Of a stretch of DNA of 64,000 nucleotides, positions 32,962-45,000 are shown piece by piece (positions within the stretch are counted from its first letter, which is position 1; each line of letters opens with the position of its first letter). The notes beneath the pieces were generated by a model. That model made no database searches, was not told where the DNA came from, and was given only the letters and a program-made list of their open reading frames with translations. This DNA comes from Macrotrachela quadricornifera (taxonomy: Eukaryota; Rotifera; Eurotatoria; Philodinida; Philodinidae). The stretch covers positions 1 to 64,000 of the forward strand of contig JAJEKB010021317.1 of assembly GCA_022393335.1 (NCBI GenBank). The letters are read 5' to 3'. The position numbers and the translations under genes were made by a program.

Positions 32962-35900
32962 CTATTATCGATTTCAAAATAGAATGTGCTTCACTATTTT
33001 TTGAATAACTCAAGAACGCTAACAGCTAGAGACCTGTGGTTTTCACCAATCGATAGAAGCCGTGATGGCACACATACCTATAAAAGAATCATGATTCGAT
33101 CTTACCGTGCAGGTGTTGCATTTTCTGAATCTTTCCAACATTCAAATATAAAAATATAACATCTCAATAGTTTTTTAATTCTTATGGCATAGAAAGACAG
33201 ACTGACTTGCCTTCTACTGATCTACGAGAGCCTCACTTTGATAGTTCTTATGGTTCAAGAGATATCCTATTTTTACTGAAGGCGATTTATCTCTTTATTT
33301 TGTAGTTTTAGTAATCAGAAAATGGTGTCGGTAGAGTAAATTATCTACAATAGTTCGTGCAGAAATAGTTGTGTTGTGTGGAGGACACTACTACACACAG
33401 AGAGATTTATAGCGTTGTACATGAAATCTTGGTCCTTTACCACTATTCATAGCGAAATTTATTTACATGTGATTTAATCACTCGCAACACGATGTAAAAA
33501 TAAGGGCTTTATGCCAGAAATAAAGATGGACCAAAATCTTCCACAGAAACAATCAAAGCGATTGCAGCTGGCTTTAGGTGTCTTATATTGTACCTATTAT
33601 TCAAAAAAAGTAGAAGAAGCAGAACACAAGAGAAATACTTTCATGCACTTGAACTGTCATCGCTATCTGAGTTTTCTGAATTATCAAGTGATACGTCATT
33701 ACTGCCATTATCATCGACGACTTCATCATCATTGGTCTGATTAAGCGTTGCTTCAACCACTTCTTGTACATGTTTATCTGCTGCTTTAAATATTTCTTCA
33801 CATCTTTTGATATGTCGAAAATAACTTGTTGATAACGGTTCGTCAACAGCTGCCAAATATTCCACTGCCAAATTATGAATGTCAACGAGTCGAAAATTTG
33901 TATTATTATTACGTATATAATTCTTTAGTCCAGCCCAAGCTAATTCAATTGGGTTCAATGTACTGTGTCTAACTGGTAAATATAAGATTTCCGCACCAAA
34001 TTGTTTAGCACCTTCATTAACTTTCAAAAAAAGTGTATCAGACCGATGCATATTGTTTTAATTTTATTCACTTTATATCGTTGTGGAGGAATGAATTCAA
34101 TAACTATCTCAAGTAATTCAACTTTCGTTAGAGATGATTCATATTCTACATTATGTTGATCTAACCAATTTTCAATCGTTTCTTTTCTCGATGCTCATGT
34201 TGGCAGTTTTGATTCATCCGTTTGTTGACTATGCCACGGAGCATTGTCTATTATAAGGCATACGTGAAATTTTACCTAAGAAGCAGCGAGACAGAACAGT
34301 ATTTATTAGAAATCTATATAATCCATCAAATACCGTATGTTTTTCTTAGTCTGAAACAAGTTTCCGTTATTCAATTAATAAAACGGGATCCGTCCATGGT
34401 GTGCTCACTGTCACATGTGAATATATACAATGAATCAAGATGAAATCTCATCTCATTAATGATTCCACTTATCGCTAATCTTTTACCTGAAAAAGATTGA
34501 TTTATCAGTGTCTTATGCAATAGGTATGATCATCTCTTTAACCTCACCTTTACTATCCGACTTTTTCAAACGCCCACTGCCATCCTCGGTTATCCAAATA
34601 TTTCTCTTTTCATCATCAACTGTACTCCATGTTTCAGCTTGGTAAAATATTATCGCATTATCCTCACAGAGTTCACCTAACCTCCGGAAGTATTTTGCAC
34701 GAGCAGCAACGAAAGATATATCATCTAAAGGGATTATCACTTTAGACGCCTTTTTATACACAAATCCAAGCTAGAATAAAACAAAAAAGTTTATGCCTTT
34801 AACTCTCATTGATTCAATGTATGCATACGCGTTTCATATGTCTCTATAACGTTGTTTCTGATGCTATCGGGAAATCAGGACAATTCGATTTTAAGTATGA
34901 CAATAATTCAGATGTTGTTGGATATTCCTTTTTCGATAGTATCGCATGGAATTGAAGTCTTATCATATCTTCTGCATATTCACTCAAATGAATACTCTTC
35001 CTTCCACTATGTTCTTTTTTTTCGCTGGAAGTGGTGCTGAAACATTGACATTTGTTCTTGATGATGAAGATGGCCAAGTCTTCTTTCGATGTAATCGCAT
35101 AACAGATGATGATGTTGCTGATCTTGTTCGACTTCGGAGAGATTCTTCTTCATCATTGTGTTGACGCTGCAATTCTTTCATCTCTCTTTTGAAGTTCAAT
35201 ATCGATTGTTTTGATATCCCCAACATGGCAATGAGTCGCTCATTCACATTATGTAATGGAATTGTGGGACGATTTTTTTCATTTTCATCGAACAAAACAA
35301 CGCGAAACATCATTTGTTTCGAATCTTCGGAAAATTCTGTTCCTTTCGGCATCGTTTACTAATTGATATCTTGATCACGAAAATTACAATTCAACACAAG
35401 CGCACGTGTCTTATAATTAATACTTGTTAGGGGCAGTTACAAAAGCGTTCTCCTCTCTTTTCAATCGATCGGTCGAGAGAACAATTATTAAATAATTTTC
35501 TTCTCGTCCAAGCTAGCGAGAAGAAAAGAGAATGCCACTTCTTTACTACAATTCTCCCACGCAGTGTTGCTCTCTGCCACTCAATACAATAGGCCAATAT
35601 ACACCAATAAGCATTACGTAAGTATATGCGTGTCCATCCAGTTTGAAAGGGATTACATAAAACATATTTTCAAATCGTCCTGCAGGGCTAGTGATGTAGT
35701 TGTATCCTATGACCCTTGGAAATTTCATATACAATGCTATAAATCTCTCTGTGTGTAGTAGTGTCCTCCACACAACACAACTATTTCTGCACGAACTATT
35801 GTAGATAATTTACTCTACCGACACCATTTTCTGATTACTAAAACTACAAAATAAAGAGATAAATCGCCTTCAGTAAAAATAGGATATCTCTTGAACCATA

Positions 35901-36187
35901 AGAACTATCAAAGTGGGGCTCTCGTAGATCAGTAGAAGGCAAGTCAGTCTATCTTTCTATGCCATAAGAATTAAAAAACTATTGAGGTGTTATATTTTTA
36001 TATTTGAATGTCGAAAAGATTCAGAAAATGCAACATCTGCACGGTAAGATCGAATCATGATTCTTTTATAGGTATGTGTGCCATCACGGCCTCTATCGAT
36101 TGGTGAAAACCACAGGTCTCTAGCTGTTAGCGTTCTTGAGTTATTCAAAAAATAGTGAAGCACATTCTATTTTGAAATCGATAATAG
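32962..36187. mobile_element. Long-TIR Tc1/mariner-superfamily element, 3.2 kb
   Basis: Terminal inverted repeats of about 0.47 kb (32962-33435 and about 35705-36187) are nearly identical. Shared blocks include CTATTATCGATTTCAAAATA, AACTCAAGAACGCTAACAGC and CTACCGACACCATTTTCTGA. A TA sits at the second to third base of each end, compatible with a TA target. The interior carries a frameshifted DDE transposase on the - strand. It is the only element here with terminal repeats and most of a transposase together. Confidence 0.82.
33641..35352 (-). pseudogene. Tc1/mariner-superfamily DDE transposase, decayed
   Basis: Pieces in order on the - strand: 35352-34984 starts at an ATG (MPKGTEFSEDSKQM) and holds an N-terminal helix-turn-helix-like region. 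After a frame break comes SGRKSIHLSEYAEDMIRLQF (ending 34844). Next, 34761-34513 contains IIFYQAETW, where family members have D-E-T-W; the first catalytic Asp is replaced by Ala. Around 34265-34085 lies LIIDNAPWHSQQT (second Asp) with an in-frame stop after it. Finally, 34051-33641 encodes LPVRHSTLNPIELAWAGLK with the terminal Glu and an acidic Ser/Asp tail. At least three breaks and a lost catalytic residue mean no activity. The family call comes from the DNAPxH and LNPIExxW motifs. Confidence 0.85.
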
Positions 36188-38459
36188 TGATCTGTATGTC
36201 GATTTATTCATATGACACAGCATTTCAATCATAAGGGCTTAGTTTAGGCAGAATACGAAATAAACGTTCATCTCACGTTATAGAGTGAGCTTGAAAGCAA
36301 AGGAAAATATATTTTATTGCTCGAAGAATCATTAATGCATGTCTATAAAATGTATACACTAAGCATTATTTTCGGTTTTCTTCGTTGCAATATATTTTAT
36401 ATTACTTCGAAACTATTCATGCATCTTAACGTGAAGTTTTAACTCTTCCCATCAAATGAGCGGTCATCATATTCCGCAATGTTGAACATTGCAGAAACCA
36501 GTTCTGATTCCTCAAGCAATTCTGTCTGATGCCGAGAGCTCGATTATAGCTCAATACAACAGACATCATCAATATTAATCGGACTCTCTCAATTTTCGGA
36601 ATACCAAGAATTCGCTACAACTTCGAAATTTCTACTTCTTTAGAAGGTTAGTCTTTACAACACTAGTATGCATGAAGGTAAGGATCAGAAGCAATTTTAG
36701 TGCAGAATTCTCGAATTATGAGCAAATGCCTCCGATTCAGAGATCGCAAGGGATTTCTGGGAATTCCTTTTAATTCGGAAATTGCGTCCATTAACTCCAG
36801 TTTTGTAATTACTAGGTTTTTCTTCCGATTTCGGAATTACTGAAATCGGTTGCAGCTGCGGAATATTAGGAATTGAAGAAACTCGGTATATACCGTTTGT
36901 ACATTGTTTCGAATTACGTTCGACTTCTTAGAACCAGTGGAAATCGGATAAAGCTGGTTCCACAATCTTCAACATTGTGGAATAGGATATATTCTTCATC
37001 AAATGTTGTTTAAACTATCATCGATGAGCTCTCTTTTGAAAACAGAATAAACTTCTTTCTTTTTCTTCGCATGAAGTTAATCTGGAAGTCTTACTTGATC
37101 AATATCGCTCTAATAACGTTATGAAAAGATCTTATTTTGAATTTCAGGGAGCTACGGAGGAAATATCACAAATAACTAGTCTACAATAAATGATTCTTGA
37201 CAGTGGCTCTATCGTAGTGATTTTTTTCAAAAATGTTTCATATCAGACTGGATATATGTAATACTTTTACGAAAACCTCATTTTGGCACTATTTTTTGAT
37301 TTGTATAGTAAAACAGTAGTTTCGATATTACAAGGCTGAGAAAGTAACTAGTATATTTCTGATGAAAAAGCATCTACTATTTCTAAATGAATTTCTTTTC
37401 TAACATGCAATAGTAAATTTTGCTTCTTTCAGAAGACGTTAAGCAAATTTCTGGGATTCCATTACTTGTTTATTAGATAAAGAGCAAAATCAGTGAGATG
37501 TAGAATCAAGAAATGAAGAGTGAAAATAAGTGGATAGATATAGAAATGAAGATCTAAGGATAGAATTGAGCCGTCATGGTTAATGTGTTTACACTGTTCG
37601 GCATACACCAACAAGATACTATGTTCAAACTTTACTACCATCGCCCATAGAATGACCATGGATAACTCAGTAACGGTTCACTTGTCTCGAACAATTCATT
37701 TCAAATGAGTTATTCGTGTTGACTACTGTGCCGATAGACACACCACTATTACATGATATCACTATTATGTGATACTACACTTACGTCATATCATATTCAT
37801 CGGTTAATTGTATAAATAGGAGTAATATGATTTACCGATGGGAATTTTGAATATCGGTGGGAATTTCGAATATCGATGTTGCGTATATGCATTTTTTTTA
37901 TCTCTTTTTTTTTCTTTTCTTTCCTCTCGAACGAGGCTATTGCATGCGACATCATATGAGTATGATATCGGTGAAGGGTCTCATTACGTAAATGTTGTAT
38001 CGCATATGAGCGATATTGATGAAAGTTAATTTTATATAGTTGTGATATCACGTAAGGGTAATACCGATTAAGGTAGGTTCTAAATAAGTATGATGTCATC
38101 AAGAGATGATAACGTATAGTGATGATCTCAGTACTACACATTTTTAAGCGGTCTGTGTTATTATCAACACAACTACAGTACATTTTTCGTATGTTGAATG
38201 GAAGAGGATGCATTTTGCGCCGTCTGTAAAAAGAAGAAGACGAAAGAACCCGACTGTATATGAAAATTAGTAATAATAATTGCGGCCAGTCGCAACGGGC
38301 GATAAGCCTATGAAACGTTATTATTGTTATTAAGGGTAAAACTAAATGGTTAAGGATATAAATAAGGGATTACGAATAGAAATAAGATGTCTTCATATAG
38401 TCGATAATATAAAATAATGAACATTATTTTTTATAAATGATGAACATAATGTAATGAAA
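36188..38459. other. Unassigned region with degenerate ATGATATC repeats
   Basis: At about 37740-38110, ATGATATC, TATCG(G/A)T and TTACGT(A/C)A motifs recur irregularly, so a 138-codon - strand frame there (37797-38213) probably reflects repeat composition. TTCGGAATT-like motifs recur at 36590-36880. No host gene was recognised. Confidence 0.4.
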
Positions 38460-38801
38460 ATGCAACCTATTTCATGCATTTTAACATATTATTTTCTAAA
38501 TAACGGAAGGAATGTGCGGTGATCCATTGTTGCTTGATGAATTGTTCAAAATTTTACCAGTATTACTTTGAAATAATTAACAATGCATAAAAATTTGAAA
38601 TGTAATGCAATAAAATGAATTAGAAACTTCTACGATTTACATGAAATTGATGACATTGGATTTTGAGTTTTCATGCATTATAAATTATTCCAAAGAAATA
38701 ACCTTCAATTTTTGAACAATTTTTTAAATACGAAAAAATTATCAAACAGTTTTTCTATTATCTATAGAATACTACATAAAAATGCGTAAAATAAGTTGCA
38801 T
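38460..38801. mobile_element. Small foldback, about 340 bp
   Basis: ATGCAAC(C/T)TATTT(C/T)A(T/C)GCATTTT at 38460 pairs with its inverse ending at 38801, and inner blocks such as TTGTTCAAAATTTT against AATTTTTGAACAATT extend the pairing. It is non-coding. Confidence 0.6.
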
Positions 38802-39240
38802 TATCGATTACATATACTAAGAAGAGACTTATGGAGTTAAGTGCAGAATTAAGGCATTCAGAGTAGAAATAACAGTTACAAATGAGCCACTACACGAGAA
38901 CCACAACTAGAGCTGCTCAATCGATATCGCAGATCAATATGGAAGTCAACCCATCTTGTAGAAAACATTTTTCTAGGTATAAAACGAAATTTTTAGCTCT
39001 AAAGCTTGAATTTTTGCTGAGATACGAAATACCGACTGAAAAGCCCCAAAATGCTTTTTTATCAATTTTTGATTTTTTTTCGATGGTCGGCAAGCATCAG
39101 TATTTTTTCAATATCTCTTCACCAGAATGTGATAGAGCCCTGAAATTTTTATCAGAGATAGATCTCAAGATGGAGAACATAACTAGCCTATTTAATAAGA
39201 GATATATTGTGAAAAAGGGGAGCACGACTATTGTGTGCAG

Positions 39241-39411
39241 ACAGTTGTGTGTAAGGACAATTGTGTGGGGGATAATTGTGTGTAAGGACAATTGTGTGGG
39301 AGATAATTGTGTGTAAGGACAATTGTGTGGGAGATAATTGTGTGTAAGGAAAATTGTGTGGGAGATATTTGTGTGTAAGGACAATTGTGTGGGAGACAAT
39401 TGTGTGTAAAA
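39241..39411. repeat. 31-bp tandem array of two half-units
   Basis: GTGTAAGG starts at 39249, 39280 and 39311 and continues to about 39400 (five to six copies). Each unit is two half-units built on AATTGTGTG: one ends in GGGAGAT, the other in TAAGGA. Frames through it on both strands are repeat translations. Confidence 0.9.
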
Positions 39412-39522
39412 TGAATGTGTGTTATGTATAAATAAATATTTTTATCAACAAGTGAAAGACAATGAACGAAAAAAGTGGACACAGTAACATAAGTAAATTA
39501 AGATGAACAAATAAATGAACAA

Positions 39523-40257
39523 TTATAGCATGAATGTATGACCAATCGCTATTAATTTTGGTATATTATTATTTGTAGGATTTTCTAAAGTCCGTAAAAG
39601 TCTGGAAGCCGTTTGTAAAGTTTTCATTCTCTTTGGTTTTAGTACAAGACCTATTACTAGTTGAGAAATTTCACCGTCTACGTAGGATTGCTCTGTTTGA
39701 AGGTCACTTAAAAAACGCCAAAATCCAGGATGGGCTGAATCTACAATATTGTTAAGTCGTCGGTGCCATCTTTCGACGGCGTTGTTTGTATGATCGAACT
39801 GATTTCTTAACATATTGTGTAAATTCCAAAATGTGATAGGAAACCTTGGAATTGCCCTTCGATTGCGACTTCGAAATCGATCTATGTAATAATCTTCGAA
39901 ATAATTATATCGTAGATCGAGATCTGGAATTTATAGATCACCAATATCTTCAAAGGCTGAAAAGATATCATTTGTGTTCAAGAAAGCTAGTGCAGGAAGT
40001 ATTCATACTGCATGTGCATATTCTTCATCATTCCCATACTTAGTTGGAAAACCTGCCTTTTGAACTTGTCGATAGATGTTTTGTGTCAGGTGGAAGAAAC
40101 AAGCATGAACTTTTGATTGAGGCCAACGGGAATTAGTGGCTTTCATTGCTCCTGCTTCAAAATCGATGAGAAATGGACTTGGATTGAATAGTGGCCCCAA
40201 GGAGATAATAGTATCATAAACTCTCTTGTAATTTTCTTCATCTTTATCCTTTTCATG
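39523..40257 (-). pseudogene. MULE-type (Mutator-like) transposase relic
   Basis: The first frame (40257-40003) gives EENYKRVYDTIISLGPLFNP, then LIDFEAGAMKATNSRWPQSK and HACFFHLTQNIYRQVQK. This is the MULE-domain core with its Asp (DFE) and the C-x2-H-like CFFHLTQN block. Frames then break in 40002-39814, although YFEDYYIDRFRSRNRRAIP and RFPITFWNLHN can be followed. The last frame (39813-39523) gives NNAVERWHRRLN with the expected Glu region and ends at a stop. The N-terminal DNA-binding part is absent. It is inactive. Confidence 0.85.
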
Positions 40258-42092
40258 CTATCTTTCTTTAGTTTTAATCAATGCGACTAAAACTAATCAA
40301 TGTGCACATGATTAGCTGTCTACATAATTATCATACACACAATAGTCATAGACCCAATAGAGTCCAATTTTTGAATTTCTCTTTTAACGAAATAAAAATC
40401 TTAGGCATTTCATATTGATGAGCGCTTTGAATTTGACATTTTTCCGAGAAAGTATCTTTAAAAATCAAATAAAGGGAAATTCGAAAATGGGACACTATTA
40501 CGAACTAGCCCTAACGATGCTCTAAAATTTAAAAAGAACCTCGATATGATTAGATAGTAATCCCATTGTGAAAACCTTCCCCGCGTAAGAGGTAATGAAT
40601 TCGCTGGAAGTTGTGCATTTCTTTGAGATTTGGGGAAGATATTTTAACCTTAATCTATTCTAGCCAAGAGTAACATTCTCTGAAATTTTCGTTGGAATCG
40701 GATGAGAAAATGTCCAAGTCTCGTTCTGACGGGGTTAAATTGATCAGAAAAATGTACAAGTCCTTCGATTCATTAGTTTTATACTGATATGTGCGAAATA
40801 TTTCATGAGCAATAGATTACTTGCGGCTGTTTATTAGCTTTCTGCTCATGACTTAATATGAATACGTCCACAAAAAATGATTTTCATGTAAACAAGAGAC
40901 GTTTCATAAGTTGTGAAATGATTTGTAGATAGCTATTGAGTGTGAGTTTAATTTATTTATGCATGATTACCATAGTCAAATTTCCTCAACAAGAGCTTCT
41001 ATGTACAATGAAATACAGAGTGATTTACTAAGATCTATTGGAATTTATTCAGGAAATTTGCAGAGCATGTTAAGCTACTAGTTAGATCAATGATGTAGAT
41101 AAAAGAAATGATAATAAACGATGGAAAACGAAGTAGAAAATGGTTAATCAGTGAGTCGGCATGAAATAAATATAATATATCACGAGAATTACAGAAAAAA
41201 AAAGAAACTTATTATCCAGAATACAGGAATAAAACACATATTTGTTGAATATCAATTGACTAAAATTGGAGAGAAATTACGATTTATTAGATATTCTTCA
41301 TTTAGGACACGTCCTATTGTTTTGATGAAACAGAAAAGAACATACATGAATTCTACATTTGAGTCTATTATAGACACAGCTGTTAAGTTATTTATTTACG
41401 AACCACTAGACTAGAATTTCTTACGGATTTTGTTTGAAACAATCATTGTTGAACATCACAAAATAGGGAGTAATCCCTTATCAGCGCCTCTGTAGCGCGC
41501 CACTCGCGACTAACCACTTGTAGTCCTAACTGAAAAAGTAGAAGAACAAAGACAGTTAATATGATAAGAGCTGAATATCGAAAACAATTCGTTATTTCTT
41601 TGAAAAAGAAGACCTTTTATTGGTAAAAAAAAAACATTTCAAAAAATTTTCCAAAGACTGATAAAACCATTCGATTCTTCGATCTCGAAAACCTTTCGTC
41701 AAATTTGAACCTTTTTTAAGGATGGTTTTTTTTTCATCTTCCAGCTATGATCCTGACATAGACATGCACACATACAAACGGATTTTATTTCACATGATTC
41801 TTCCTACAATCCAGAGTATAAATTTAAAATATATAGTTTTTGTTCTTTTCGTTCCAAACTAATTCGATCACAAATCGATCTACGAACCTACTAATTAAAT
41901 ATTTTATAAAAACTGAATAATATGAATTAATTATTCTATAAAATTTGACATATTGAGTAATTATTTTCCATTCTTTGTGAGTTTTCTCCTGTCTTCTATT
42001 TCAAATCCTGCCAATACTTGTTATAGACCGTTTTTGCTTGTATATTGTAGAAAAATAAAACATTGTAAGATCTTCAATATTTTTATTGAATA
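40258..42092. other. Unassigned region upstream of the aminotransferase
   Basis: An 87-codon + strand frame (41151-41414) shows no family signature. No inverted repeats or RNA genes were recognised. The aminotransferase promoter must lie toward the right end. Confidence 0.4.
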
Positions 42093-45000
42093 ATGTCAAC
42101 CCATTTTTCTTATGTTGTATCAAATCCGCCTATTGAAGTATGGCGTCTAATAAAGATGTTCAAAAAGGATACCAATCCGAACAAGGTTAACTTAGGCATT
42201 GGTGTATATCAAGACGAAGAAGGAGAAACAAAAACGTTGTCTGTTGTACGTAATAGCGAACAGAAGTTAATAGACGATTGTCTTCCGAGCAAGATGTACA
42301 TCGAACACGTAGGACTCAGTTCCTATCGTGATAATGGTCTTAAACTTGTGATGGGAGAACATTCACCATGCGTAATTGAAAAACGAGCTACTTCTATTCA
42401 AACTCTTGGTGGCACAGGTGCCCTCCGGATTGGGTTCGAATTTCTTTATCAATATGGTTATACAGTGGTCTATATTCCCACTCCCACTTGGGCTAATCAT
42501 GCAGCTATTCTCAAATCCATTGATATTGAAGTTGTCGAGTATCGATATTGGGACAAAAATAATATGGGCATCAATATGAAAGGTCTACTTGAAGATTTGT
42601 CTGCAGCACCACCAAAAAGTGTCATTCTTTTTCACGCATGTGCTCATAATCCAACAGGTTCTGATCCAACACAAGAACAGTGGATGCAGATTGGTGAGAT
42701 TGTTAAGAAAAAGAGCCATCTTGCATTCTTCGATATGGCTTATCAAGGACTTTCGACAGGCGATTTGGGTGAGTATGATTGTATATGTTTATATATTAAC
42801 ATTATTCTCCTTTGAATTAATAGACCAAGACGCATGGGCTATTCGATACTTTGCACATGATCTCAATCTTGAATTATTTGTTGCACAATCATTTTCAAAA
42901 AACTTTGCTCTCTATTCAGAAAGGATTGGTCAGCTCATTGCTGTATTTCAAAATAGTGATGTTGTTCCTGCTTTTGAATCGCAAATCACCACTATCGTTT
43001 GGAGTTTATATCTGACACCCCCCGAACACGGGGCTCGGATTGTGTCAACTATTCTCAATGATCCAAAGCTTATGACCGAATGGAAATCGAATGTCAAGTC
43101 TATGTGTCAACGCATAAAATCTATTCGTCAGCAACTTTACACCAAACTTCGAGAGCTTAATACACCAGGTATGCCACAACATGTAATAGAGTTTTGTTTG
43201 ATAATTTAGGCAGAGAATAAAGGATTACAACTGCATCTTAAGCGCTTGTAAAAAGCGTTTAAATCGTTGTAACGTGTGTAGACGTACCTATCAACAAAAT
43301 TTTTATTTTAAATGTCTTTTCACAATTTATCTTCAAAGTCACCGATAGAAATTATTGAAAGTATCATAGTTTTATGTTTTATTGGGAGAAGATAGATTTA
43401 ACCCTTTAAAGACGGAATTTTTTTTAATCGCAAAAACATTTTTCAACCATTTATGAATAAATAGCCATTGTCAGTTTCGACCTTGCTTAATGATCTCATC
43501 AGATGGCATTATATTATAGTCCTACATTTTAACACTGTATCTCTTCTATTCCACGGATTGATTACAGTCCCATGATCATTTATGATAATGAATTTGAATA
43601 ACACCATCTAATAAGCTCCTTAAGCAAGATCGAAACTGGTCATAGCTACTTATTCATAATTGTGAAAACGATATAAAGAAAAAAAGAGTACAAGTTCGAA
43701 AGAGAAATAATTTTCTATCAATTCAAGAACAACGCAAACTCGTCAATGAAAACGGGAGTATATATATATACTTCCGTAAAAAAAATATTTAGGCTCTATA
43801 TTTTGAATATATTTTCATTATAGTACTGTACTTTTCAAGGAGTGAATACATATTCTGAAAGTCCATGGAGTTTTCTATTATCCTATATAATTAGGTTATA
43901 GTTCAGGTCTATTCAATACTAAAATAATTTGAATACAATGTTTTTTTCAAATTATTATTTTTATGAGGAAAGGTTTTTTAAAAAGCGAATATAGATATTC
44001 ATAGAGCTTGAAATTCTCTATCATTCTATATATTTTTGTCTTGTGTTACATTCATGTACTGCACATAAACTTAAGACAAGACAAAACGATATAGAATCAT
44101 AGAGAATTTTATGCGCTATCAAATGGTGTACTTTCTTTTACATAATTTATTTTGGGGTAATAATCAAAAAAAGACAGCAAAAAAATATAGATTTTTGGTA
44201 CCTGCCGATTGACGATTTTTTCATTGTAGTAAAATTTTCCTTTCAATAGATGAGCGTAAGAAAATAAATAAATATACAGAATGATAGAGAGTTTCAAGCT
44301 CTATCGGAATATATAATTGCCTTTTTAAAAAGATAATTCTATAGTGATAAAAATTTTTTAAAAAACTAATTTTGATCACAGTAAAAAAATCAAATCCTTG
44401 GAATCTGGGTCTAAGGGTGCCTTCATTGTTCTTTATTTTATTTTTAATAAACAAATGCAATTTAAATTTAGCACATATAGGATTGTAGAAAACTCCACGC
44501 GCTATCTGAGTGTATAATTACTTTTCTCAAAATATTCACTTATAGTGTGATACAGGGTGGTCCATAAGTAACTGTGCAATAAGAAATTTGAATATCTCCA
44601 TTACAGCTCAAGCAAACGAGCTCATTTTTTTATCAATGATAGAGACGTGTCCAAAATTTATATCCATAAAGACAGATCTAAGGAGATCCTTTCTTAAGTA
44701 TTGCTACTGACCTTAACAAGCAAAATTTTGCTTTTCCATAGATAGAAAAAAAACAGTATACTTAACAGAGGGTCTCTCTAGGCATATCTTTATGGATATG
44801 AAGCTTGAACATGTCTCTATTATTGATAAAAGAATCAGCTCGTTAGCTCGAGCCGTATCGAAGATATTCAATTTTTTTCGATAAAGTGACTTTATTTTCT
44901 AATTGTGAAAAAGTAGGTTTTTCTTGTTAAGATCAATAGTGATACTTAAGAAAGGATCTCCCTAGATCTGTCGTTATGGATATAAACTTTGAACACGTCT

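Noticed and set aside
37797..38213. 138-codon - strand frame
   Set aside because: It tracks degenerate ATGATATC repeats and has no family signature.
38882..39316. 144-codon + strand frame
   Set aside because: Its end runs into the 31-bp array and the rest shows no recognisable domain. It could be a relic, but there is no support.
39241..39411. Interstitial telomere made of TGTGGG
   Set aside because: The hexamer occurs once per 31-bp unit and is never in tandem, so this is a satellite and not a telomere.
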